From: Boswellia sacra
Taxonomy: Eukaryota; Streptophyta; Magnoliopsida; Sapindales; Burseraceae
Direction of reading: 5' to 3'
Length of the DNA: 64,000 nt
NCBI GenBank assembly: GCA_013180625.2
Contig: SNVD02010473.1
Location: forward strand, 2,480,001-2,544,000
This document shows positions 25,401 through 37,885 of the stretch, piece by piece. The stretch's first letter is position 1; each line of letters begins with the position of its first letter. The notes beneath the pieces are model-generated. The model was given only the letters and a program-made list of their open reading frames with translations, searched no databases and was not told the origin of the DNA. Made by a program: the position numbers and the translations under genes.

Positions 25401-27451
25401 CCTTATGATTTGTTAATATGATGGCTACTAAGATTTGCAATGATATTGATGCTTCTTGGTTCCATTTTGAGTCTTCTTTTCTATTAGCTCTGCTCTAGTT
25501 GGTTGATATTGAGGATTTGTTTTCTGATGTTTTCATCCCATGCAGGTCGACATATGTGTGTTTGTCTTTGATATCATGTATGCTAATGGAGAGAAGTAAT
25601 CATCTTGAACCTTTCTTTGGAAATGTTGATTTGTCTGTTGATACAGATGCGCACACACACAAACATGTATACTTGCATACATATAATGGGGACAAAAATG
25701 ATTTGTAGTGTCAGTTTGAGACCACAATCTTCATGAGTTCTGTCTCAAGCTGTATAATTAATTTGGCCTTTGGTTCTACTTTTTCTGGGAACTATTGGTT
25801 TATTTTCAATAAAGCACAAGGTTGGTGATTAAGTTTTCTATTGTAGGCTGTTGGGTTATACACTCCGTCAGAGACGAAAATGTATGCATTTCTTGTCTCA
25901 CTCTCTCTTTTTATTTTATTTTATTTTTTAATGTCTAAATTTAACTGGAAAGAGAACCGTCTTTCATCCAAGACTTTCCTTGTAACAAGACTCTGCAAGT
26001 ATTGGAAGATCTGAATCCAATCTTTTTTTTTTTCCCTTTGGGCTTCAGGTTTAAAAGATTTGTTCCGTGATGAAAAGTTGGGTTATTTTGAATATGCAAA
26101 GGAAATGACTGTAAGTGCTTTTGAATTCCTTTTGATGTAAGTCTGTGTAATTATTTTTCTATTAAGTCCTCTCCTTTTTATTTTTTCTTTTTTGGCGGTT
26201 TCTAGGTTGAAGCAGATGATGCTTGTTTGACAAGCGAGGTGACAATGGCTAAGATAAATAAGTTTCTTGAAAGTGCACTGCACTCCTCTTGTGAAGGGAT
26301 TATGATCAAATCCTTAGACGTGGATGCAGAATATTCTCCATCAAAGCGTACTGACACATGGTTAAAGGTTTGTATAGGATTCATATTCACTTGGTTCTTT
26401 CACTGCCTTAGGGATAGTGAGAAAATTATTTCACCAATTGATACTGCTGTTTCCTTTGTAGGTGAAGCGAGATTATGTGGACAGTTTGAATGACTCTCTT
26501 GATCTAGTCCCTATTGGTGCTTGGCATGGCAACGGAAGAAAAGCAGGATGGTAGTTATCTAATTTTTCTCTTTTTTATGATGCCAGTGGTTACTTGATTG
26601 AAGATTTATTGTTTCCTGTGTCCACAAAAATGTCGCTTGGGAGTTGTCAGAAGAACAGTAAAATCATTTCTAGAGATTATGAAAATGGTTGGGCTGCAAG
26701 TGAGCTATTAGTCAGGGTGTTTCTACTTAAAGTCCAAAAAGTTTTAAGAGTTCAAGCAGGTCTAGGAAATGGAGATGTATAGAATGTTACCTGTGTATAA
26801 AGATTACAGAAAGAAATGCTGCATTATAGTTACAAGACAAGAAAGCAACATATAATCATTTTAATTTAATGTGTTCACCAATATTTGATATTTCCTATAT
26901 GAGTTTAATGTAGTGTGCAAATTTTTGTGTTTGCTACTTTAATTTAATTTGACCCATATTGCAGGTACAGTCCATTCCTTATGGCATGTTACAACCCTGA
27001 GACAGAAGAATACCAAAGCGTATGTCGTGTGATGTCTGGATTCTCAGATTCCTTTTATAAAGAGGTAAAATGCATATGTTAATGATCAGCCTTTATACTT
27101 TGTTTTCTTCATAACAAAGGTTTCCATATGTACTTGTAGATGAAGGAATATTATTCCGGTGACAAGATCCTGTCCAAAAAACCCTCTTACTATAGAACAG
27201 GTGAGGTTGCTGATATGTGGTTCTCTCCGGAGCGTGTTTGGGAAATAAGAGGTGCAGATTTTACGGTGTCACCAGTTCACCAAGCTGCTATAGGTTTGGT
27301 TCATCCCTCACGTGGCATTTCAATCAGATTTCCTAGATTCATAGGCGAGGTATATGACAGAAATCCGGAGGAATGTAGCACAGCTGCAGATGTAGCTGAA
27401 ATGTTTCATTCTCAGACTCGAAAGATGGACGTAACTTCTGCCAAAGATTGA
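16448..27451 (+). CDS. LIG6: DNA ligase 6 (SNM1/beta-CASP domain fused to ATP-dependent DNA ligase)
   Basis: Nineteen exons: 16448-18770, 18881-18998, 19164-19245, 19810-19912, 20021-20117, 21173-21275, 21441-21569, 22285-22332, 22732-22829, 22928-22993, 24298-24457, 24558-24665, 25546-25595, 25847-25881, 26049-26110, 26206-26367, 26462-26550, 26965-27064, 27140-27451. They close in frame to 1,414 aa, close to the Arabidopsis protein. The N-terminal half is a metallo-beta-lactamase/beta-CASP nuclease module: HFHSDH at 67-72, DANHCPG near 126, HTGDFRF at 152-158. A PCNA-interacting PIP box QSMITSFF lies at 623-630. The C-terminal half is a ligase with motif I KYDG (K1056 takes the AMP), then SRNG, FILDAE, EGIMIKSLD and WLKVKRDY. 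The family acts in DNA break repair and seed longevity. The exon 13-15 area is the least certain part of the model. Confidence 0.93.
20255..21031. repeat. 389-bp tandem duplication inside LIG6 intron 5
   Basis: Two direct copies (20255-20643 and 20644-21031), both starting TTGTATCAGTCAAGTG and ending CTAAAACTAGTTTACC, with only scattered substitutions. They lie wholly in the intron between exons 5 and 6 and do not touch splice sites. Confidence 0.93.
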
Positions 27452-28085
27452 ATATTGTCTGTAATTGTCATGCTAGCTGTTCTTGGTACAAAATTTTGAT
27501 GTACAGTTTCTTTTTAATTAAAAAAAATTGTACAGGATATGCAGGTTTTGTTAATCAATGTTGTTTATTGGCCTTGTAAAGTTGTAGAATCATGTGCAAT
27601 TTTCCCAAATGCTGCATAATAAGCCTATGATTAAATGTTTAACCCAAAATGGTTCTCTCACTCTGTTACATCCCTCATCCCTCTGCAAGTGCAAAACTGT
27701 CAGTCTGTCACCCTGCAGCAGTTTTTCAAGCAAAGCATCAGATACTAAATTCATAATTGGAGTTTGTTTAAGTCCAGACTTGATCAGTACGGCCATTCCT
27801 TACAGGTGTGTGTATGAGTATGTCTGAAAGTGATTAACTTTATACTCTCAATTTGGATTATGCTTTCCTCTCCAGCTTCAACTTGCATTATTCCAATAGC
27901 TATGGAGCTCGCATTATTCCAATAGCTGTGGACTAAAGCTGACAAAGAGCCCTGATAAAGTTGTGTTAGACCTCTCAAATTGCTCAAATGTCAGGCTCAT
28001 AACATCAACGATTTTGGTTAACCTTTAGTTCCTGACAAAACATGGTTTAGTATATTCGAAAGCGAGAGCATATTTGACATGCATT
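27452..28085. repeat. LIG6 3' UTR/flank, shared with the duplicated copy
   Basis: This segment matches 46190-46803 downstream of the broken LIG6 copy (same order, some indels, including a short local duplication of GCATTATTCCAATAGCT near 27880-27930 found only here). Homology stops abruptly after TTTGACATGC, which marks the right boundary of the duplicated block. Confidence 0.85.
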
Positions 28086-28289
28086 CTCCCACCCTACCCC
28101 CACCTCAACACCAAATAATTTTTTTATAATCTTATGAACTTTGAATAATATACTGAATACATAGGGCATTTCCATCCACCGTTTGTGGATACCAAATCTA
28201 ATAAAACGGAAAATGACAGTGAACAGGTGAAAAGCAATTGACCACCGGGATTAGTATATGCTCTCGATTTCTACTTAAGAAAGATTATG

Positions 28290-30345
28290 ACCATATCTTA
28301 ATTAATGCTTAGCAAATAAAAATAAAAGTAAAATCAATGATCAGGTCAGTCATCACTCATCATTTTGAAATAGACAAAAATAGAATTAAAAAAAAGAAAA
28401 GAAATTCACAGTTTATGGATCTTTTTTGTCCCATGTTTTTACTCACAAGATATTAATCAATCATCAATCACATAAAAATACGGAAATTCCAAGACCAAAT
28501 GAAGCATACCCTCCAGAAAACGTATACGAAGCAAGTCAAGATCAGTACAAAGGATCGAAACATTCAACCTTATGTCCAGGCTCTCGCAAGTCATCCGAAG
28601 CAACTATTTTTACACTTCCGCAGCTCCATAAGCTTGATAAACCTCAATTCTCCATCAACAATCTTTAGGTTTATTAACTACCATTCTTTTCCAAAAAAAA
28701 AAAAATGTTAACAAAAACTGTATTCCAACTCAAGTGCTAGCGTTTGCGGAAGGTTTGGTCTCTTGGAGGGAGATCACTGTTTCAAAAGCACCAACCAAGG
28801 CCTTAACCTTACTTTTCCGGGTTTCAACAAGTTTACTTGCTGTTTGTTCAATGACATTATTAAACAGGATCTGAGAATCTTTCTTTCCCTGCATATCTTG
28901 ATGTCTCAGAACAACCTTTTCTGAATCAGGTTTGCTGTTATTTGTCTAACCATCAACTCCTCTCTTCTTAAAGTTTCTTCTGCTATCCGCTTTGGGATTT
29001 TGGTTCTCTCCAAGCACTCCTCCCCTCCTGAACTTGAGCTTTCTTGGACTATTGCTCTCAGACTGACCATCAACCACCTTCCCTCTTCTGAATCATAATT
29101 TCATTGCTTGGGAAGCCTTATCCTCAGTATGTACCATCCCATCCTTTTTGGGCCTGCCAGGGAGTTGAACCCCCAAATTTTCTTCTTCCACGCTTATGGT
29201 TTCATCAAATTAAGATTCAGAGAGAGTTCCATCGTCTCTTGCAGTCTCTTTATAGTCAGATTTTTCCTGATCTTCTTCATTATGCGATGAAGATGATGCG
29301 GATGTTGGTAGCAATTTAGGTAATAGGGACGATGGAGGTGGAGATGTTTCAACAGCACAGCTTCCATTTTGATCAGATTCCAAAGTTCTGCTCTCAGTCT
29401 CCATCTAGACGACATACAGGGCGTTTTCCTCAACTAAATCATTGTTCGCTGGCTTAAGCTCAACCTTGGGTTGCTAAGGTTCAGCATTTTTTGCCTTGCC
29501 TTGATCCTTCAAAGGAGACACAACTTTCAAGCTCTTCTGCTTTCTTGCATTTAGGCTTCCAACTGTACTGATCGAAGGTTTAGGAGACAATGAAGACCTT
29601 GACAATGCCAATGGAGCTCTTGGGGAAGCCAGTATTTTCCTTACAGCTACTTTCGGGGGCCCTGTCCTCTTTCCTGTCTTGATTTCACTGCTTCTGCTGC
29701 CTCTTAAACTTCCTGAATGATCAGGAGATGATAATGGCTTCCGCACCAGAGGTTTCATCTTTCAAGAAGTAGCATGCTTTGGAGACGCATATGTTTCTTC
29801 AGATTTTGATAAAGCTGGTTGCAAAGAGACATCCATCTTTTTAGAGGATGATGAAAGCACCTGCCTTTTGAATTTGGGGGATTCGGAAAGAGGGGTTTTT
29901 GGATTGGGTGGAGGTCTGAGCTTTGACGCTGATGTCTACTTTTTCCCAGATAGAACTTCACCCTCAGCTGGATTCTGGCCATCCGGTGGTAGTTGAAGCC
30001 CATTTGGTCTATCTGGTGATTCTGTAGATACTTCATGCTTGTTTATTAAATAGGAGACGATTTGCGCCTTGCCACCAGTGTCTTTTTCCTCTCTAGCAAT
30101 ATCATGCTTGACATTGGACTTTGGTTGTCAGGTAATGGATTTGAAAGTCTTCCTGGCAGCAAATCTTTTTCTCCCTTCCTAGAAAACTTGTAACTATCTA
30201 TATTAATTTTCTCGAGAAATGAAGCATATAAAGTTCCAAAAAGAGAAGTGAATTTACTTTGAATTGAAGAAGCTGGAAAATGTCTGTAGATGTGGTGTGA
30301 AACCTTGGAACGTTCTAAGGAAATCATGATTGTTGATTGCGCCAT
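28290..30345 (-). pseudogene. calmodulin-binding-domain protein, decayed copy 1
   Basis: Read right to left, the frame matches the plant calmodulin-binding-domain family. An N-terminal piece (about 30345-30046) is followed by a proline/serine-rich middle (KLRPPPNPKT, SPDHSGSL, KTGKRTGPPK) and a C-terminal basic domain (GRPKKDGMVH, FRRGKVVD, RHQDMQGKKDSQILFNN, ETASKLVETRKS), ending near 28730. The frame is broken by several in-frame stops: near 29943, at the start of the 29758 segment, near 29474, near 29204 (TAA where copy 2 has a Glu/Ser context), near 29093 and near 28950. It lies tail-to-tail with LIG6. Sequence 28290-28729 is its 3' flank, shared with copy 2. It is probably non-functional. 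Confidence 0.8.
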
Positions 30346-32577
30346 ACAATACTTGAATGTGAGATTATAATAAAAAATAATAATTTAAGACCTTTTTCTA
30401 AGAATGATGGGAGCCACTGCCCGACTAATAAGGGAAGTTTTGACCAATAATTGATAATTAATGCACCATTAAATTACCAAATTAGGTCAAGACAGTGGGC
30501 AGGAAATGGTTCTCATAGAAGCAAACTCAGGAAATGAATACAAGTGACGCCTATATGGGTAATGATTTTCATGTGCATTAAGGGGATGTGTAGTCATTAA
30601 AAAGCGACACTATAATTCAATAAAATTTCTGGTGAAAAAAGAGTGAAGAGACAACTTCAAAACTACGAATCAACTTGCTTAAGGACTCATAAAAGATTTT
30701 TGAGTGAAGTTGAAGTTATTTAGATGTAAAAAAAAAAAAAAAAAAAAATCTGGAAAGCCGCAAGTGAAAGAATGAATCTTGAAAGGAGAATGGTGATGAT
30801 GATTGGTAACGATACAAAAATTCTAATAAAATAGTTTTAAAAAGGTAAAATCTATAAAAACTTATTTGGGATGGGGATAGTTTGGTGAAATGATGTTGTG
30901 AGAACTTCGTGTTCGCATCAGATTGAATTCAATAGATACTCAATATTACTTTGAGTTCAAAAATTTGTTTTTTATATTAATAATAAAATTATCAGTAATT
31001 TTGAAGTTCCTTCTCATTTGAGAGGTTAGCTTTATTAAAGAATTAGTATATACTCAAGTTAAGCAAATATTTAAAAGCTTAAGTTTTTAGAGAAATAATA
31101 AACTTAATACAGTATCAAAATTTTTGAGATCAAACAGCCGCACGTTTAAACTATAAGAAAAATTTTATATTCTCTATTTAGGTTATTTATGTTACTATCT
31201 TAGGTCGAGCACTGTCGCTGGGCCTATCTCGTAAGGGGTTCAGATTTTTTTGGGAACTTTTAAATAAAAGAGCTACCTTAGCCCCAAAGAGAGGCATGAG
31301 CCGTGAGCCCATAAAAATAATGTCTTAAAATTTTCACCAATTTTTATGGAAAAAAAATTAAGAATTTTTTTAAATAAACAAATTGAATGTCTCATTTAGC
31401 CTTTAACTAAAATTAATTACGAACTGGGTTTCTGTAAAGTACGAACGACCAGCCACTTACGAAATGTTTTAAGTAAATTTTAGAAATTATTATGTTAGAA
31501 ATAGTAATTAACTATATTCTGAAAAGGATTTCAATCAAGTAGCATCTCACATTAATTTCTATTCTATATTATTTTTATGCATAAATTTGATTTATCCTTT
31601 GTTTATTCAACTATTTTTATTTATTATTTATATCAATGACTTATAAAATAATCATATGTAATACGAAAAATACAAAAATAAAAATGACACAAATTTAATA
31701 TTGTTTGCCCAATTGGGCTATGCCTATATCCACGATTATAATAGGATGATGATGATGTTTTATTACAGATTATAAAATAAGTACAAGTTCGCAAATCACT
31801 CAACAATAATCTTATCATTTCTCAAACTCTTTCAAATACCATCTCGCAATCCGTCATGCAAGGGGTCAAAGAGGATAAGCAATTCACTCTTCTCTACTTT
31901 CATTCTCACTCTATAACTTCTTTTGTCGACGTGTATTGATACCATTAAGTAGAAAGTGATAATGAGACTGAAAAAGTGAGTGTTGCCACTTATATTACAA
32001 TCTTTGAGAATATTTAAATTGTTTCCTTCGCTTATAAGTGTTTTCTCTCCAGTAAATGCTGTAGAAAAAAGTTAGATATGTCTCTCAATTCCCATTTTGA
32101 TCATAAGATAAATAATCAAATAAATTATTAAAAAGATTATCCTTAAAATAATAAATTAATGTTAGAAAAATTTATACCGTGATTGTTCAAATAAATTATT
32201 GAAGAGTTTACGTATTTCTTCAGGATTAACAAATAATTTACAGGTGAGTTTTAAAAAATGTAATTGTGCATTGAAGAGAGTTTGTGTCCCTTCAAAATAA
32301 TAATTTACCGATGAAACAAACCACATTAATGTTTATTAAGAATATCATCAAATTGGGCTGTTTGTTGCGAATATCACTTACTTGGGCTTTAGACCGGCCC
32401 AAATCCTAATAATTATTTTGTTCTGAAAGTAAAAAAAGCCCAATAAATTCGTCTTCTATTGGATGCTAGTCACAGTGAAAGGCCACTAGTCTCTCTTGTC
32501 AAATTACGCAGGTGAATCAAATTAGATTGAATAAATTAAAACACCAATTAAACATATGGAATTCCACAATATTTTTA
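30346..32577. other. intergenic, AT-rich
   Basis: No gene recognised. It contains a 20-odd base poly-A run near 30728 and long A/T tracts. A segment around 31190-31320 of moderate GC content could be an old transposon, but no ends were found. Confidence 0.5.
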
Positions 32578-33976
32578 GATTGGACCAAAGCGGTCTATGA
32601 TTACAAGTTTCTTCAACAAAATCTTGCCTAAGAAGCCTGAAGGTGGTGGGCTTCAATCCAAGTCAGAGCAATGTGCTGAACATGAAAATGCTTTTCCAGG
32701 TGATGCTACCAAATCATACAGAGAGGAGATAGACCAGTTCATTAAAAAAATAAATGGCAATGAATCCTCAAGGAGCTATGCTGCCAACATCTTAGAGAAG
32801 ACAAAAGGAAATATCATTATGGCACTGGATTTACATTATGAGGGTAATCTTGGTGAGAATTCAGAGAGGTTGAGAAATTCCGTTGAGTCTCAGTTTTGCA
32901 CTCAAAACTGCACTTCTACGCTGGAGAAAAGTGTATCTGAGGAATTGGGACATACATCTGATTTGTCTGTTCAGAGACCATTAAAAGAACATATGGATTC
33001 AACCCTCGTATCACTACCACCTGAGAAATATGATCCCATAGAGCATGGTTTGTGTCCATTTATTACAAAATTACTGTAGGAACTTGTTTGTCTAGACGTT
33101 TTCTTACGATCATCTAAATAATGGAATAACCTCAATACAACTGGGATACATATGCAGCATGCTGGAGGAGTGGTCAGCCTGCTCCATATATCCACTTTGC
33201 TCGAACTTTTGATTTTGATGAGGCTGAAAAGGGCAAGATAAGAGCCATGTTAATGTTGTGCAATATGTTTAGAAGGTAGATCACCACAGATTCCTTCTCT
33301 CTTTCCCACCTCTTTGACTTGCCTTTTCACTGTGAATAAGGTATTACTCTGTATAAGCAGCTCATCCGGGTGCGGCACTTGATTGCAATTTTATTTCATT
33401 TTTTTATTTATTTGCTTATTTATTTTTCTTCACAGTTTGCTGGCCTTGTCTCCTGAGGATTTGCTGCCTGCCATGTATCTGTGCACGAATAAGATTGCTG
33501 CAGACCATGAAAATATTGTTAGTCAACCTCGTTTTCTAATCTTTTGATTGTTTTTAGTTGATTTATGTTTTTTCCATGGATTAGCTATTGTTTATTTTTT
33601 GTTTCTTAAGGCATTCATGCCTTCCAAGTAATTTACGGAAGCGTTCCATTTGTAAAAAAATTGCATTGACATGATATTTTTTAGTTAATTCAATTAACTC
33701 CTAAAATCAATTATTTCCACAGCTGAATGTGTTTCAGAACCCTGAATTTTTCAATATATTTTGTGGCCTAGATATTCGGAGAATTGCTTGTTTGATTTAG
33801 ATACTATACTTGAATTCACTTGGAATGAAGTTAAAATGAAATTTAATTGGATCATTTGCAGTTAATATATGGATTTTTATATTCCATAATTGTGGTGCGC
33901 CAATCTTTTTTTTTTTTTTTTCCCTTTCCCCCCTCTACTATTTGCATATTAGACATGTCTTCTGACGACAGCAATC
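32578..33976 (+). pseudogene. LIG6 duplicate, 5' block (end of exon 1 to intron 3)
   Basis: Near-identical to 18302-19695 of the intact LIG6: the PIP-box region (here ITSFFNKILPKK), the rest of exon 1, exons 2 and 3 and part of intron 3. There is no promoter and no beta-CASP domain; homology begins abruptly inside exon 1. The surviving exon-1 piece is open (160 codons, 32597-33079), and the exon 2 and 3 splice signals are kept. Exon 4 onward is missing at this site, where unrelated DNA begins at about 33977. It cannot encode a ligase by itself. Confidence 0.92.
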
Positions 33977-33997
33977 TATATGCTGCCGTCAGAAGAC
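33957..33997. repeat. junction palindrome at the breakpoint in duplicated LIG6
   Basis: Left arm 33957-33973 (GTCTTCTGACGACAGCA), 7-base loop, right arm 33981-33997 (TGCTGCCGTCAGAAGAC), with one mismatch. The left arm belongs to LIG6 intron 3 (also at about 19676 in the intact gene, without the right arm). CAGCAATCTATAT and TTTGYATATTAGAC are then repeated just beyond it. The structure looks like templated copying at a rearrangement joint. Confidence 0.85.
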
Positions 33998-34078
33998 AGC
34001 AATCTATATTTGTATATTAGACGTGGATAAAGCTGCTACTATATGCTGAACCTCGTAGTATACCAAAAAACATTTTAT

Positions 34079-34133
34079 GAAAAATTTCGTCACAGAGAAC
34101 AGAAAATAAAAGCTTGGGAGAATCTGGAAAGGC
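34079..34133 (+). pseudogene. remorin-like exon fragment (tentative)
   Basis: The short frame reads HREQKIKAWENLERR and ends at a GT donor. It resembles the start of the remorin C-terminal domain (REE.KI.AWENHEKRKAE style). No neighbouring exons of a remorin were found, so this is at most an isolated captured or orphaned exon. Confidence 0.4.
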
Positions 34134-34626
34134 GTATGCTTGTTTCTTTGCTCTTGAATATTTCATTTGAATATATTGTAGTGGATAGTGTGCTATTCTT
34201 AGTTGTGGAAAACACCTTTATGGCCTTTTTAGACATAATAAATGGATATTAATTGCTTAAAATGTGTTTAATAAGTTTTAGTTAAGTTTTTTCATCACTC
34301 AAAGCTCTGATGCAATCGTTAGTAAGCGTATTTTCTGTATAATCGAAAGCTTTTTTTACACTGAAAGTAAACATTCTCTTTGTGGCGTTTAGGGTGTTTA
34401 AACAGCTGTTTCGTTTTTAATGATGTATGCAAATTTAGTGTAGATATCTTAAATGTTAGTTATTTGTTAAAGTGGATTTCGAGGCTCAGTTAGGCTACAA
34501 ATCTTCATATATAGTGTGTTTGTGCAAATGTTTTTTCTATTTACTTAAATGTCCTCTCACCAGATTATCAAACATTGTGGCAGTTGTCCTGAGTGAGGAA
34601 ACTGATCATCTGTGTTTCTCTGTCAG

Positions 34627-35130
34627 GTAGCGGAGAAGATGAGCCTTATTGAGCAGTACAAGATGGAGCGAGAAAGGCAGCAAAAGGTAGCACTTGACTT
34701 GTTAATAAATGGATATTGAGGTGATGTTTCTGATGTGTTTATAATGAAATTTTTATTCTCTTGCCTTTTTTTGTTTGCAGATGGAGGAAGAGGAAGAAAT
34801 AAGAAGGTTAAGAAAAGAGCTCGTCCCAAAAGCACAGCCCATGCCCTATTTTGACAGGCCCTTCATTCCCAGAAGGTAAAGGATGTTGAGTAACACACAC
34901 TTAACACTTTAAATTAGATTCTTAAAATCGTTGTCGCTAAATTAGATTTTTTAAATAGCGGTCTGTTAATGATACAATACATTTTTCTTATATGCTAGTA
35001 TTGTTCTGCTTTGGTTTGTTTCAGGTCCCATACCTAGAGAACCTAAGTTTCACATACCCCGGCAAAAGAAGATCAAGTGCTGCCTATCATGGAACGATAT
35101 CAGCTTCTTCACCTACCAACGGTAGAAGGC
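34627..35130 (+). pseudogene. TPX2-family gene fragment, three partial exons
   Basis: Exon pieces 34627-34686, 34781-34875 and from 35025 have proper GT-AG signals. They read MSLIEQYKMERERQQK, then a glutamate-rich helix with LRKELVPKAQPMPYFDRPFIPRR, then PREPKFHIPRQKKIK in a shifted frame. This is the C-terminal part of TPX2/microtubule-associated plant proteins. The last exon hits a stop at 35035-35037 in the spliced frame and has lost the few residues that normally precede PREPKFH, so the fragment is dead. No upstream TPX2 exons are present. Confidence 0.75.
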
Positions 35131-35749
35131 GATGAGAGAACAACATTTAGGCATCCTTATTCCTTTGGTTAAATCAATATCCGAATGATGTTAATTCTAG
35201 TCCTTGTTTCTGTTTTCCTTTTCTCTGTATTCTTTCGGATTGTGTATATGAAGCAACAACAAATTTAGTTGCAATTTTGATATCCATTTGTTTGTTTCTT
35301 TAATGAAATATACTATGTATGAAATTGATCAACAAAAACTCAAACATAAACAAGGTTAATAAATTGGTAAAGTTAATCATGTGACAGTAATACAATAAGA
35401 TCACATCAGTTGTATCATGTTAAATTTGAAAAATAAAAAATAAAAAAAGAGAAGGAAAATTACAAATGTAACACCATACATAAACTATTATAAAGCGATT
35501 TGAGTAGCAAAAAGTTATGAACACAATTACATTTAATGAATGGTTCAATAACAGTAACAAAATGCATATCACTAACCATTTACATTTTCAGTGAGTAATC
35601 TAAACAACTAAAACAGATTATTTATTTTAAAGAAGCAAAGTTTATTTTCCTATATCTCAGTACAGATCACTGACAATTTATATTTTCAATGACAACCTAA
35701 ACAACAAACAGATTACTCCTCCTACACAGTAAAACATATTTTCCAAGGT

Positions 35750-36169
35750 TTAGTTCTCATCTGGTGGTGCTTCCGATCCGGACGACTGATCCTTCAACAA
35801 GGCATCTTGCATCTCCAGTAAGAGACGAAGATTTGCTCGAATAGTTTCCATCTTCTCCTCCAAATACTGTATTCGATTTTCAACCTCGGCTCCTGAAAGG
35901 TTTCTGACTGTATTCAACTTAAGTCGACACTCAATACGAGCTTTCTGATAGTGATCGAAGCCTTCTAGAAGCTCGAACAACTCCTTCTCAGTATCATTCA
36001 TCTTCTTCAATGTCTCCTCAAGTTGAGCAATCTCTTTCTCCATTTCTAACTTCACCTTCAGTTTTTCATCGAGAATCCTCTGCGTCAAAGTCCTCTCATA
36101 ATCGATCATATTTAATTTCTGACCAATTTCGACTTTCCGTAATCCATCGCTGTCTTGAGATCTCGACAT
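35750..36169 (-). CDS. short coiled-coil protein of unknown function
   Basis: A 139-aa open frame from the Met at 36169 (MSRSQDSDGLRK). An in-frame Met 30 bp further upstream is less likely because a TATA box (TATAAATA on this strand, about 36223-36230) would place the transcription start near it. Almost the whole protein is predicted helical coiled coil, rich in Glu, Lys and Leu in heptad-like spacing (EKEIAQLEETLKKMNDTEKE, RIQYLEEKMETIRANLRLL), with an acidic tail SGSEAPPDEN. I do not recognise the family. It lies in the inserted DNA inside the broken LIG6 copy, oriented against the neighbours. It could be a real small gene or a fragment of a larger one. Confidence 0.55.
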   Translation of the reverse strand: MSRSQDSDGLRKVEIGQKLNMIDYERTLTQRILDEKLKVKLEMEKEIAQLEETLKKMNDTEKELFELLEGFDHYQKARIECRLKLNTVRNLSGAEVENRIQYLEEKMETIRANLRLLLEMQDALLKDQSSGSEAPPDEN

Positions 36170-36234
36170 TTTTTGAATCAAAAATTCCAAAGGGAGCACA
36201 AGTGGCGGGAAGCTGGTTTGCCTTATTTATACTT

Positions 36235-37610
36235 AATGAGCAGAGAGGCAAGCATGGGGTGAGTTGGCAGGCCAGTCCTAATTTGTTTGGGCTTCATAGG
36301 GCTGGGTCAGCCTTGATACAGAAATGTTTGATTGGACCTGGTCCAAGGGCAGGCTGCCTGTATGCTTGTCCGGGCCGGGCCGGGCCACCTCATTTTTTAT
36401 TTATTTGCTTATATAATTTCTGTTTTTATATTTTTTTGACACAATTTAAAAACTTATTTTCTTATTAATATAAGTTTGAATAATTTGACAGTAATCCAAA
36501 ACACAACACTTTACAATAATTTAAAAAAAATTATATTATAATAAAATTTTTGAACAACAATTAAAAATAATTTAGGATACAATAATTAACAATGATATTC
36601 TAACAAAATACCCTCTTTTATTATTAATGGAGGTTTTAAAAACTTTAACAATAAGTTAACAGGCAACATTGACAATAATTTGAAAGAAAAATTATTTCAT
36701 TGTTGACAGATCTTATTTCACAAATACAAGTGTAATGTAAAATTAGAAATAAGTATATCACTGTAGTTGAGTACATCCCAGCTAACCTACCAAACTATCT
36801 ATCATTTGCACTTATACATTTCAATTACACAATTCATACTAGAAATAAAAATAATAATATGAAGTGCAATTAATTCAACAATCATCGTCCTCATCATTTA
36901 CATTAGATTATATAAGCAAAAGAGATTTTGAGATTAAAGAGAGGATGGATTGTGAAAATAAGTTTCTATTTATTAAAAAAAAAGGAGGTTTTATATATAA
37001 ATTTACATTGTTAGCTGTTAGAGGCCATGCAAAGATTAATCTTTGAAAGGTTTTTTAGCTTTAAAAATGAGTGGTTCTGTCCAACCCCTATTTTTTATCT
37101 CGTTAGATTTCACCCTAAATTTCATAAGTATATAATAATAATCCTATAAATTCTTACCTTTTGAGTCAAATTAAGCATATTGTTTCACCTATTTTAAAAT
37201 TTAATAAACAAAATTACTCATTATATTTTAATGATCTCTTTCCTTTCATTTTATGTTATATTATGTTAGTATATAAGGTCTTAAGGTTAAATAATATAAT
37301 AATATATAATTTAACATCTTTTATGGCTTTTTATATAAAAATCATTTTATTATTAATATAAAATATAAAGAAATTGCCAATAATTTAAAATACTACACTT
37401 AACAATCATTTGAAAAAGAATACTTTATATTTTTAATAGATATTCTAGACTACAATTAGAAATAATTTAAGAGAAAATAATTTTCTAACAAAAAAGTTCT
37501 TGTATTATTAATAAGATTTAAAAAAACGACAATAATTTAAAAAATAAATTAATTATTAACTTAGAAGAATAAGTGGGACGGTAGAACATGTCGGCCAGGC
37601 CAGTCGAGGC
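36235..37610. other. AT-rich stretch with GC-rich ends, possible degenerate transposon
   Basis: A very AT-rich core (36400-37560) sits between GC-rich flanks: GGGCCGGGCCGGGCC and GGGCTGGGTCAGCC on the left, GGCCAGGCCAGTCGAGG and GGCTGGCCC on the right. This is the composition of old plant hAT-type elements. I could not define inverted ends or a target duplication. No gene is visible. Confidence 0.3.
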
Positions 37611-37828
37611 TAAGAGGCTGGCCCAAGTTCATTGTACACATTAAAAATACAAGAAATATGGTTAATTCTTAATTAGGACTTGTTAAATGGATTAAGTACC
37701 GAATTAATTGTCCTAGTCGAACGAGGAATAAATATTAAGTATAAAAATTTAAATCAATTAGGAATAAACCTTTCCTGTTAAGGAAATGAATTAATTAATT
37801 TCCTTGTTAAACAAACCTAGAAGTAGGC

Positions 37829-37836
37829 TATAAAAA
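37829..37836 (+). promoter_or_regulatory. TATA box of SINA-like gene
   Basis: TATAAAAA lies 50 bp before the start codon at 37886, in the right place for a core promoter with a short 5' UTR. Confidence 0.6.
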
Positions 37837-37885
37837 CCTAGTTGCTAGTTGTTTTCTTCTGTTGTTTTGTTTGTTTACGTTGGAC

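Noticed and set aside
30046..30345. Possible independent small gene starting MAQSTIM
   Set aside because: Its second half aligns with the upstream part of the calmodulin-binding pseudogene seen also in copy 2, so it is part of that decayed gene.
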